A stretch of DNA of 64,000 nt, from positions 930,001 to 994,000 of the forward strand of contig JAKUDP010000003.1 in assembly GCA_022570795.1 (NCBI GenBank). The letters run 5' to 3'. This document shows positions 22,680 through 31,803 of the stretch, in pieces; within the stretch, counting starts at the first letter, position 1, and each line of letters starts with the position of its first letter. The position numbers and the translations under genes were made by a program. Below the pieces are notes generated by a model that ran no database searches, was not told where the DNA came from, and saw only the letters and a list, made by a program, of their open reading frames with translations. Source of the stretch: Sphaerulina vaccinii. Taxonomy: Eukaryota > Ascomycota > Dothideomycetes > Mycosphaerellales > Mycosphaerellaceae.

Positions 22680-24511
22680 CTATGCAGCCGCGCTCACGGG
22701 AGCGTGAGTCGTCTCTTCCACGCCATTCGTCTTAGGTGTAGCGTCTTCGACCTTTTCGCTTGTGATGTTCTTCACTTCGGCAGCTGCGGATTGCTCCTTA
22801 AGCTGAGCCTCTAGTGCTGCAATCTTCTTTTCTGCGTCACTCTTGGCCTGCTCAGCCTCCTCGAGTTTCTTCTCCGCTGCTGTGAGCTGCTCGGCCTTCT
22901 TAGATGCTGCTGCGGCGTCAGCTTTGGCGGTTTCGAGGTCTTTCTCGGTGGCTGAAAGCTTGGTCTGGAGTTCGGTTGCGGCGGTGGACGACTTCTCGAG
23001 GTCGGCGATCTTGGCTTGCAGGGTCGATTTCTCCTGTGGGTCATGTTAGTTACGGTCACAGAACCGCGATGGTGCTATGTCCTTACCTCCTGTGCTGCCT
23101 TCAGCGATTCCTCGGCCTTGCTGGCCTTGCTGCTGTTCTCCTCTGCCTGCTTCTTAAGCTCAGCAAGCTTCGTCTCTGCCTCCTGCTGACTCTTCTTCAA
23201 GTCTGCACTCTCTTGCTCAACAGTCTTCACCTTGGCAGAGGCATCATCAGCCAACTTCTTCGTCTTCTCAAGCTCAGCCTTGTGCTCTGCCTGTAGCTTC
23301 TTCGCCGCTTCATCCGAGCTCGTTGACTGCTTCTTAAGCTCCGCAACCTCAGCCTTCAGCTTCTCGACTTCAGTAGAGCCGGCAGTTTCCAGGCTCTTGA
23401 TCTTTGCCTCATCCGCCTTGAATGCTGCCTTCAGAGCAGTCAACTCCTCAAATAGCCTGTTATGCGATATTTGGAGGCTGTTCTTCTCTGTTCGCGCAGA
23501 CTCAAAATCCTTCTTCGCGGCTTGAATGGAGGCCTGCGAAGAGGTCTTGAGCTCCTCATGCTCGCCCTGCAGAGCAGAGAACTTGTTCTGATAGCCACTA
23601 AGCTCTTCTGCGGCTGCGGCGCCTTGTTCGGAGGTCTTCTTCAGGTTGGAGTTCGACTGCTCGAGCTGGTTGACCTTATCCTGCGACGCAGCAAGCTGCT
23701 TCTGTACGGTAGCAAGACGTTCCTCGGAAGCCTTGACGGTAGCCTCGCTGCTTTGCTGGACTTCGGCAAGTTTGGTCTGTGCTGCTTCGAGTTCTAGCTG
23801 GACAGTAGCAAGCTTGGTCTCGGAGTCCTTGGCTGATGCCTCGCTAGACGATTGAAGAGCGACGATCTTCTCCTGGTGATCAGCCAGATCCTTCTTCGCG
23901 GCGCTCAACGATGTGTCGGATTCTTGCTTGACAGATTGCAGCTCACTCTGCAGTCCAGTGTGCGCAGTCTGTAGAGCAGTGTGCTTCTCGTTCGACTCAG
24001 CCAACTGAGCCTGAAAAGATGCAAGCTCGGCCTTCAGGCTGGTCTCCAATTGCTCGCGCAAGTCCTTGGCCTCTTGCAGTTCCTTCCTCGCAGCGTTGGC
24101 TTCCTGCTCCAACTGCTTGTTGCTCGCGTCAAGCGTAGACAGCTTCTCCTGGACTGCGCGCAGCTCACTTCGCGCATGATCTCGCTCTGATGTGACGGAC
24201 TGTGAGACTCTATCAAGCGCCTTCTTCTCAGCAGCGAAGCCTCTCTTATTGTTCTCAAGCTGCTCCAAGATCTTCTGCTTCTCCGCTTCGAAACCAGCCA
24301 GTTGCGCCTCCAGCTCCTGCACCTTTTGCTTCAACGCTGCGACCTCTTTCGTAGCGCTCTCTGACTGTGTTCGAGACTCCTTAAGTTCCTTCTCCTTGGC
24401 AGCGAGTTCTGATTGCTTGGCTTGAAGTTGTGCATCGCTGGCTTTCAACTGGCCTTCAACCTCGTGGTACTTCTCCTTAGATATTCCCGGTGTCGAGACG
24501 AAGTTGCCCAT
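22680..24511 (-). CDS. Coiled-coil protein, possibly N-myristoylated
   Basis: Two exons (24511-23087 and 23033-22680) encode 592 residues. After a short N-terminus (MGNFVSTPGISKEKYHEVEG) nearly the whole protein is one long Ala/Glu/Lys/Gln-rich heptad coiled coil, ending in a short disordered tail (THAPVSAAA). MGNFVS fits the N-myristoylation consensus (G2, small residue at 6), so a membrane-tethered rod is possible; this is an inference from a short motif. Internal stretches such as KLATVQLELEAAQTKLAEVQ and RLATVQKQLAASQDKVNQLE look like diverged internal duplications. No globular domain is seen. It is unlike myosin or golgin families in having no head or C-terminal targeting domain. Confidence 0.85.
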
Positions 24512-25377
24512 GATGTGTGATTTGGTGTGTTGGTGTCTCCCTCTGATAGGATTCGTAGGCAGAAATAGGTTATGTCGAGACTATGTTTATGGATGAGACT
24601 CGTTTTGGTAGTTGCGGTGTGAGCGTCGGGTGTTGCGCTGTCAAGGCAAGTAGCGTCGTATCTTGTCACTTGAAGGCAGTCGCTGTTGTGGTTTGCTGGT
24701 TCTTCTTCGGAGTCAAAGATTTATCCCTGTATCTGAGCTTCTTTAGCTGCGACTAAGATGAGATGCAGCGCTCGTGCTCCGCGTCTGTGCTCGAACAACG
24801 ATATCAATGTCAACAAGAATGGCACTCCTAGTCAAGGAATACTTGCCATACAGTCGACCTACAGTAGGCAGAGAGATCGAGGGAGTCTTTCCATCCCGCG
24901 TCCCATCTGCTTGTACACCCCCTGAAGCCTGAAGCCTGAAGCCATCCTGATCAAGAAGACGTGACGAGATGCCCAAAGCTTGAGGCGGACGTGCAGGGGT
25001 TATGTTTACCGCTCTGCAGACTGACTCTGACTCGAGGGTCGTTATCAGATATCATTGGAAGAGAGTACTTCATGATGTTACAAGATCAAGAAGAAGAAGA
25101 AGTGAAGTGAGAACAGGACACCAAGACGAATCCTCCATCCGTGAACCAGACTTACCTTGCTTCGCTGACGCAGGGTACAGCTTGGCCGACTCATGCCACG
25201 ACTTCCTGGCCAGAGTATGGACAGGCCATCCGTATGTCTAAATGGAACACATCAAGGGAAGCAGACTCGACTTGTAGACGTGACTTGAGGCAATATTGTC
25301 CATGTCGATCTCATTCTCATGCCAGAAACGCTAAGATAACGCTCAATGCCATTCTATGCCATAACTTATTGTTCTCA
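24512..25377. other. Intergenic
   Basis: Promoter of the coiled-coil gene and 3' flank of GET4. It contains a small tandem run of CCTGAAG (three units near 24920-24943) and an AGA-rich run near 25085-25105. No gene is seen. Confidence 0.5.
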
Positions 25378-26435
25378 TCAGTCCACACCTGGTGCGGGAG
25401 GCTGAGACTTCTCCTCAATCGCAGCCTGTCCTACCTTCGCAGGTTCTCTCTTCTTCTGCGCGAAGGGATTGTTGCCACCCATCAACATGCTGCTCATCAT
25501 GTCGAACATCGGATTGCTCTGACTCGGGATCTTGATACCAAAGTACATTTCTCCCACCTGCAGAAGCGGCTCGTCCCAGGTAGGTACTTCCTTCAGATGT
25601 GCCGCATAGTGTGTCTTGAGCTGTTTGAACAGATCCGAGCTGCCCCTCTGCACAGCTAACAGCAGTAGCCCAAGGAAGTTGAGAAGAGGTAGGGAAGGAT
25701 ATATCCTGATATCAGAGCTCGGACTCGAGATCGATTGCACACCAAGTCCAGGATGTGATGTGCTCAATCTAGAAGTGAAGAGCAGCAGCGCCTTGTTCGC
25801 AGCTCGCGTGTTCCCGATGAGTAGGTATGGAAAGACTGCTCGCGCAGCATAGTGACTGGCTGTACTGGGTTCATCGTCGCTGTACCATGTGTATTCGAGA
25901 TCTGCAAAGACTTGCGCACTGTCGCTCGTGCCCAACGTCAGGTGCCGTTCCGCATCGTAGACCTCGCCCTCTTCTGCGTATAACGTTCCAATAACATGAT
26001 GTAGCTCTGGGTCGCCTGCTGGGAACTCGCCATTCTTGCTTGACCATTCCACGATGCCGGTCACAAACTTCTTCTTGCCCGGCTCATTGGGAGGAAATGC
26101 CCGTAGCAGAGACATCAGACGAGCCTTATTCGCGGTGTCTGGCTTGAGCTCGCTCTTCCCGTAGACTTCGATGAGGTATATGCTGAGATCTGCACCGGAT
26201 CCACCTTGGCCAGCTTTGAGCAGCATGAGAGCACCATTGTGTAGGATATCGATGGCAGCAGGAGGATCGGACTTGACGTAGCGGTTGGCGATGGTTCGGA
26301 GCTGTTGGTGTGCCTCGTAGAAGTCGCCTTCTTCGATTCTTGAATGCTGTCAGTATGAGAAGTGGTTGGAGGGGAGTACGAGATGACATACTTGGCCTTT
26401 TGACGCGCCAGCACCTTTTGGATCTTTGCAGACAT
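25378..26435 (-). CDS. GET4: Get4, tail-anchored protein insertion factor
   Basis: Two exons (26435-26392, a 44-nt first exon, and 26338-25378) encode 334 residues, close to the usual size. The sequence has the Get4/DUF410 helical-repeat signature: IEEGDFYEAHQQLRTIANRY, LLKAGQGGSGADLSIYLIEV, then GDPELHHVIGTLYAEEGEV and the C-terminal NFLGLLLLAVQRGSSDLFKQ. Get4 pairs with Get5 to hand tail-anchored proteins from Sgt2 to the Get3 ATPase for insertion into the ER membrane, and acts in the cytosol. The C-terminus adds a short polar tail (KKREPAKVGQ). The intron keeps the codon split AA/A intact. Confidence 0.93.
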
Positions 26436-26923
26436 GTTGCCGGCAAGATAGGAGAGACGTGGTGGGTAGGATATGTCAGATGTTCAGAGAGGTCGCGAGC
26501 CCTGGAAGCTTGGAAAGTTGCATCTTGTGACGATATGGCCACGAGTGCTACACATATACACCCACAAGAAGCTCTTGTGCACAAATATCATGCTGTGGTC
26601 TGTGTTGTTTTTCAACTTCTGCTCCCACAAACATCCATCAAGGACTGATCGCCACCGCAATCTCGAGCACGATGCCATCTCACATGTGCTCGCCGACTGC
26701 ATTGGTAGCACATCAGTGGAAAGAGCAATGGCGCGCTTTCCCGCACAGCATGAACAACACCTCTGATCCGCCGGACTGGAGACTTTCATATGAGCCAGTC
26801 ACTCACAGTTTGACTGCTTAGCGAAGTTACCTCCTCTCTACCAAGCTCTTGATCAAGAAGCTGCCAGCAGATCAGACGTATCTTCTGTTCTGAGAGCACT
26901 GAAAACGGACATCACATACAAGC
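26436..26923. other. Intergenic
   Basis: Promoter of GET4 and upstream flank of the small frame at 26924. No gene, repeat or RNA is apparent. Confidence 0.5.
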
Positions 26924-27178
26924 ATGCCAAACGTCGCCATGGTGGAGGTCTTGCCTCTCAACAATGCCGCTTCATTCCTGATCTGGGCTCTTAGGGTCCT
27001 ATTCATGACCAAGATTCCAGGCGTGGTCGGCATAGCCACCTGCCACAGTACATTTTGGCTCATAATATCTGTCACACGATACCGAGAGGAATGTCGTTGT
27101 AAACCAAGAAGGGAGACTGACCCATTGCTGCCCAAGTATCTCAAGCGACAGAACGAGACTGAGCGAACGAACACCTAG
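26924..27178 (+). CDS. Possible short relative of the tandem membrane proteins
   Basis: ATG-initiated frame of 84 residues with two hydrophobic stretches (AASFLIWALRVLFMTKIPGV and CHSTFWLIISV), followed by a basic tail with RRETDPLLPKY. The tail resembles the RQETEPLL and KQETEPLL tails of the genes at 27410 and 28102 and carries the same acidic dileucine motif (E-x-x-x-L-L). The N-terminal half cannot be aligned to them. It may be a truncated, diverged member or a remnant of an extra copy; expression is uncertain. Confidence 0.4.
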   Translation: MPNVAMVEVLPLNNAASFLIWALRVLFMTKIPGVVGIATCHSTFWLIISVTRYREECRCKPRRETDPLLPKYLKRQNETERTNT

Positions 27179-27409
27179 CGGCTCCAATTACGAAGATTTG
27201 CATGAACTCAGAGGCATGCGGACGTGCAGGTAACGACGCTTGGTAGCTCTAAACTCTGGAACTGCTAAGATCAACCATAACTCCGTATGGTCTGCATGGT
27301 CTGCTGGGTTCCTTCTGACCACTTTACATGTCAAGTGCCTCCAGCGTAATACTGACCCTCTAACATTCATCCCGGCACAACAACACCAAAGACAACGCAG
27401 TACAACAAC

Positions 27410-27959
27410 ATGGACGATATGGCTACCGTCAACCTCGGGATTCACGAGACCTCACCTGCCGCGGAGGTTATCACCAATGTCCTCTTCTGGCTTGGCACGA
27501 TACTGGTCTTTGTCCTCTGGGTTGGCTTGAGTACTGCTGCAGTAACGTATCTTGCTTGGATTAGCGGCAGATATATACACTCACGTTGCGGCTTCAAGCC
27601 TGTAATTCGCTATGACCACATTGGCCCAGAAGTGCCATACAACGCCGCATACGAACTCTACACCATTGTGACTGTGTACTCCTATGGTATTGCGGCGCTC
27701 ACATTTGGTATTCTGGCCATGGACGATAAGAAGGCCGATCTCAAGCTCATGTGGCTGCAGGTCTTGCTGGTCACGTTGGGATTGCAAGGTATGTAACCTT
27801 CATACTTCTTGATGGCGCCGCTAACCGGGAGTGATAGCATGTTTCTTCGTTATAGGCGCGCTATGCGTCTCAGTCTACCGTGTGGTGTGGCAAGGCGCGA
27901 GGCAGGAGACCGAGCCACTCCTGAGAGGATCAGGTGCGAAGACAAGTGGCAGGCAGTAG
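27410..27959 (+). CDS. Small multi-pass membrane protein, tandem copy 1
   Basis: Two exons (27410-27788 and 27838-27959) split by a 49-nt intron after the first base of a codon; 166 residues. Hydrophobic segments lie at about 22-52 (long enough for two passes), 82-104 and 112-140. Between them is a conserved loop, ISGRYIHSRCGF. The C-terminal tail has RQETEPLLRG (150-155), an acidic dileucine motif of the kind that AP adaptors use for sorting to vacuole or endosome. The next two genes have the same start (MDDMA/MDNMT), loop, intron position and tail, so this is a tandem family. I recognise no known family. There is no signal peptide. Confidence 0.72.
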
Positions 27960-28101
27960 GGAGTGGTAACGGCACGAACCTTTCACCACAACCATGTCCG
28001 ACATATTTAAGCAAATTCGCAAGCCACATATCCACTACAAGTCTGTCGCATTTCAGCCTGGTGCATCAACATCTACAACACTACGCTATACTATGAACAC
28101 T

Positions 28102-28651
28102 ATGGACGACATGGCTTCTATCAATCTTGGAACGACTGGACTTTCATCTGCGGCAGAAGTCGCCTTGGAGATCATAATCTGGATCGGCGCCATACTCTGG
28201 ATCATACTGAGTACTGTTTTCGTTGGCAGTCTCGCCTTCATCAGTGGTAAGCGCATTCACTCGCGCTGCAATTTCACGCCTGTCACACATTATTCTAGTC
28301 AAGAAATTCCATACACAGATGCTTACTCAATCTACACCATCATCGTCACGTGTGCCTACGGTCTAGTGACGCTCTGCAGTGGTGTTGTTTGCGCCGCAGC
28401 TGGAATTTTTGACTTGAAGCTCACCTGGCTGAAGGTTATCATGGTCACTTTGGGAGTGCAAGGTTTGCTAGTCTTACACGCTTTAGAGCTATCGCTGACC
28501 ATGAATAGTGTCGCTGTACAGCATAGGCGAGCTGTGCGTCTCAGTCTACAGCAGGGTCACTCGAAGTGCAGTAAAGCAAGAGACAGAGCCACTCCTTGGC
28601 GCAGATGGCAGAAGAACAGGTGGACGTGGAAGCGGAAGTGGAAGGCGATAG
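28102..28651 (+). CDS. Small multi-pass membrane protein, tandem copy 2
   Basis: Two exons (28102-28462 and 28509-28651), 46-nt intron in the same place and phase as in copy 1; 167 residues. An in-frame ATG at 28093 adds three residues; 28102 aligns with the MDDMA start of copy 1. It shares ISGKRIHSRCNF, a WL-K-V--VTLG-Q segment and the tail KQETEPLLGADG (dileucine motif at 145-150), then a Gly/Arg/Ser-rich end. It starts 142 nt after the stop of copy 1, a very short gap. The flank after its stop resembles that after copy 1, so the duplicated unit included flanking DNA. Function unknown. Confidence 0.72.
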
Positions 28652-28693
28652 GTAATGGTTACGCACAAACCTTCAAGTTAACCACATGAATAA

Positions 28694-28710
28694 TTCTTGG
28701 CAGCCAATAG
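28694..28710 (+). promoter_or_regulatory. CCAAT-containing 17-base element, copy 1
   Basis: TTCTTGGCAGCCAATAG, 169 nt before the ATG of tandem copy 3. The identical 17 bases recur at 29506-29522. A CCAAT box is the binding core of the fungal Hap/CCAAT-binding complex. Use as a promoter element is inferred from repetition and position. Confidence 0.45.
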
Positions 28711-28878
28711 AAGTCCTCTTGATCTGTTGGTCGAGGTCGCAGGCCAAGGCGACAAACTCGGAGCCACGACTGCTCGAGACATATTCGCATTTTCAAAGCC
28801 ACTTGCTTACCCAGTACAGTTCTGCGCTATACATCAGCCTGACCTTTCAACTACAACGCCCATCCGAAGGACGAAATA

Positions 28879-29453
28879 ATGGACAACATGACTACAATCG
28901 ACATGTCAGCGACTGGATCTTCAGCAGCTACGGAGAATATCATGACGATCCTTTTGTGGACCGGCGCTATCCTTTGGCTCATCCTGAGTACCGGCGCTGT
29001 AGCATTCCTCCCCTACATCAGCGGCCGACGCATCTACTCCTACTACAGCTTTCAACTCGTTGTGAACGACTGGGGCAGTGAATCGATGACATATGAGAAT
29101 CTCCTTGTACTCTACTGGGGCGCACATGCGACCGTGTGTAGTCTGGCAATAGCTCTGGTGGGTATTTACTGCATGTCTGGAGTCATCCGCCTCGATATAG
29201 AGATCGCTTTGCTGGATGTTCTTTTGATCAGTTTGGCAGTGCAAGGTAAGCGGCCCCCATGGCACTTAGTTTACTGTGACTAATGGGGACGATAGTGGCT
29301 TTGTTCATTGTTGCTAGGCTGTGCACTGCAGTCTACCACAACGGATCGCAATCCAGCTTGCGCATTTCAGTCTTCCGCCGCGTGACACGAAACCCACAGC
29401 CCGAGCTACAAGCATTGCTGAGCGCAGCAGCAGCAAAGACATGTGGAAGGTAG
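28879..29453 (+). CDS. Small multi-pass membrane protein, tandem copy 3 (diverged)
   Basis: Two exons (28879-29245 and 29296-29453), intron of 50 nt in the same place and phase; 174 residues. It keeps MDNMT, the LWTGAILWLILSTGAVAFLP segment and the ISGRRIYS loop, but the central loop, TM3 and tail have diverged. The two loop residues R and C of copies 1-2 (HSRC) are replaced by YY. The tail lost ETEPLL but has PELQALLSA, in which ELQALL again fits E-x-x-x-L-L at the corresponding place (159-164). This suggests the motif is kept by selection. Function unknown. Confidence 0.7.
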
Positions 29454-29505
29454 TGACTGCGGCACGAGCGTAGTGGTTCTCCCCATATGTCGACCATACT
29501 CGACG

Positions 29506-29522
29506 TTCTTGGCAGCCAATAG
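29506..29522 (+). promoter_or_regulatory. CCAAT-containing 17-base element, copy 2
   Basis: Identical to the element at 28694-28710, 217 nt before the ATG of the Gly/Ser-rich gene, whose coding sequence is unrelated to the tandem family. A shorter version (GGGAGCCAATAG, about 30502-30513) precedes the gene at 30768. Confidence 0.45.
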
Positions 29523-29738
29523 GTTCACGACAGTTTGTGAAACAAACTTTGGTACCTGAACTCTCCCAGACCATCGATGATGGATTCTGCTTTCCATCAC
29601 GTCACGTTGTGCTACACTGCCCGGCTAACGGAGTATAGAATATGTTGTTCAATCGTGCTATTGTGTTCGTATTCACATTGGCAAGACCTTGTGCTTAAGA
29701 GCAGAGAAATTACACTTACCTCGGCAGACAATTTCAAG

Positions 29739-30456
29739 ATGCCTGCTTTTCCGTTCCCTTTTGCGATCGCGGAGCCTGAGCGACGAGGAGGCGGGGGCGG
29801 TGGTGAATCTTCATGACATAGCGGATTAGCAGCCAACGCTAATGGATTGCAGGAGGTGCGAGTGGCGGAGGCTCCGGAGGCGGAGCGTCAGGTGGAGGAG
29901 CGTCAGGTGGTGGAGGATCTGGGTGAGTCGACTTCTTGACAATAAGCTTTTGTTACTGATCAATCGTAGGGGCGGCTCCGGCGGTTCAGGCGGAGGCTCA
30001 GGAGGAGGAAGTTCAGGTGGTAGCAGTGGTGGCTCGTCAGGCTCATCAGGCTCGTCAGGCTCGTCAGGCTCGTCAGGCTCTTCAGGATCGGGCTCTTCTG
30101 GAAGTTCATCGGGCAGCAGTTCTGGCAGCAGCTCGTCGTCCTCTGGAAGCGGCTCATCTGGATGAACTGCAGGAGCCGGCGGTCGAGGTGCTGGTGGTGC
30201 AGGTGGCGCTACGACCGAGGACCGCAAGAAATCGGCTGCAGCGTTGACCTCACGAGTTTCTGGTGCGTGCATTATGATATGGCTCCTTGCAATCTTCTTC
30301 ATTTCCGCCCTCTGGATCACGGACACGTCCTTAGTCATCGATACATCTGGAATGCTGACTGATGGTCAAGCATAGTATGCTGAGGACAACGACAATGCCG
30401 AATTGGGAGGGGATATCGACTCTGATGACTCTGATGGTGGTCTGAGATTGGCCTAG
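29739..30456 (+). CDS. Gly/Ser-rich single-pass membrane protein
   Basis: Five exons are proposed: 29739-29802, 29853-29922, 29970-30103 (or to 30118), 30173-30333 and 30376-30456; about 169-174 residues. Introns 1 and 2 are well supported (GTGAAT and GTGAGT donors, CTAAT and CTGAT branch sites) and every junction keeps the Gly/Ser frame. Without a third intron the frame stops at 30163, yet the same frame goes straight on into Gly-rich sequence, a basic stretch (EDRKKSAAALTSR), a membrane segment (ACIIMIWLLAIFFISALWI), then after a 42-nt intron with a CTGAC branch site an acidic tail (YAEDNDNAELGGDIDSDDSD). Exon 3 contains about six GSS units from a 9-base repeat. No signal peptide is visible; the family is unknown. 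Introns 3 and 4 have weak donors (GTTCAT or GTTCTG; GTCATC). Confidence 0.55.
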
Positions 30457-30767
30457 GGCGCTTTCTAGCGGCATCTGAGCTTGATCGCGATCACTTCACT
30501 TGGGAGCCAATAGACTTCTGTGTAGACAACCTACACATCCGCCATTACGGATACTTCACCACAGCTACCACGTTCTGCGACATGTACCCGTCATGATTGT
30601 ACCTCGCAATTCTACTTATCCCCTTCTCCTGAACCACATGCGCTCCATGCTACCAGTCGTCGGGTCAGAACCTGTCACAATCAAACATCACGAAACGGAG
30701 AAGGTAAGCGACGCATCCATATGGGCCGTGCACCTACTTACCTACTGACGAAGTAGCAGCAGCACAT
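30457..30767. other. Intergenic with partial CCAAT element
   Basis: Holds GGGAGCCAATAG near 30502-30513, matching the end of the 17-base element found twice upstream. Nothing else is recognised. Confidence 0.45.
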
Positions 30768-31633
30768 ATGGCTCCATATCCTTATGTCTTTCCACCGCCT
30801 AGCGACTCCGATGAAGTCAGCACACATGGCCTTGGCTGGACGAGTGATCAAACCTTCAATAAGATACCACAAAAGTGGCGTATCGACTCTGGCCGGAGAG
30901 GCTTGGATGCACTTGCCGAGTTCTCAGTCTACTTCCTTCTAGTTGCTGGCTTCGTCATCGCGATGTTCCTAGCGGTCCGTCAAACGAAGGATCAGAAAAG
31001 GACACTTGGAGCTCTTCTTGGTGCCCTCTATTACATCCTAGCTGTGGCCGGTGGCTCATCAATCAGTGGTGCTGAAAGTGGCTTGGACCTACGCTTTGCG
31101 CTCATAGTTTTCGTGACTCTGAGCATTGAAGCTACACTATTGGCATTTAAGGAGTTTATCGACCTGGTGAGCCCACTGGTGGTAGCGAAGATGAAAGCGC
31201 GGTCCGATCGCACGGGCAATGGGTAAGTTGAATAAGCATAGGGAACCTATTTGACACTGTCTCCCACTGAGCTCACATATACTGTGCTGCTGAGCTTATG
31301 AAGGAACATCCGTGTTACCAGGTTCGCGATTCAGAGAAACTTGTTAACCCTACTACTTGTAGCAGCAATGGCATATGGGACCTTGCAGGTCGTGCCCGAC
31401 GACGAAAGCAACGTAACGCTGCGAATGAGAGCTCGGCCGTTCGCGTCGATGCTGTTGAGCTGGAAACTATGGCTGCACGAGATGAATCGAATTGTGGCAG
31501 GTCATCAGAGAGATTCCGATTCGATAGTGGTAGCTGGACCAGAATAGGATCACCTCCAGCGTTCGATGAGATCAGCATAAGAGAAAGGACGGACAGCGAA
31601 GTATCAGAGCCACCGCCAGCATATGTGCCGTAG
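30768..31633 (+). CDS. Small multi-pass membrane protein with possible PPxY tail
   Basis: Exon 1 (30768-31222) encodes a Pro/Asp-rich N-terminus and three hydrophobic segments (FLLVAGFVIAMFLAV, LGALLGALYYILAVAG, FALIVFVTLSIEATLLAF). After an intron (GTAAGT at 31223; acceptor 31321, or 31303) exon 2 adds a fourth (LLTLLLVAAMAYGTLQVV). That frame stops at 31547 (226 residues). An overlapping frame from about 31501 to 31633 also looks strongly coding and ends in SEPPPAYVP, with PPAF and PPAY motifs like those bound by Rsp5-type ubiquitin ligases. A 47-nt intron 31454-31500 (GTTGAG...GGCAG) joins the two in phase and gives 239 residues; its donor is weak. No family is recognised. Confidence 0.6.
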
Positions 31634-31803
31634 AGGAGACCACGAAGAAAGGCAGATCTCAACAGCTCTCTCGTCATTCTCATCACTGTCTCATTACTCC
31701 TGTGCTGCAGTGATCTAGCTCCTGCTTAATCTCGAACATCTCGCCAACCAAGAACTCCACCAATGCCGCTATCATAAATCATTGTCTCATTATGCTGTTA
31801 CAT

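Noticed and set aside
27994..28101. In-frame upstream extension of tandem copy 2
   Set aside because: It lies in the spacer; the MDDMA start at 28102 aligns with copies 1 and 3.
29826..30338. 170-codon Pro/Glu/Asp-rich frame antisense to the Gly/Ser gene
   Set aside because: Its repeats are the complement of the GSS codons, and the plus strand has well-formed introns with branch sites that keep frame; the minus strand has none.
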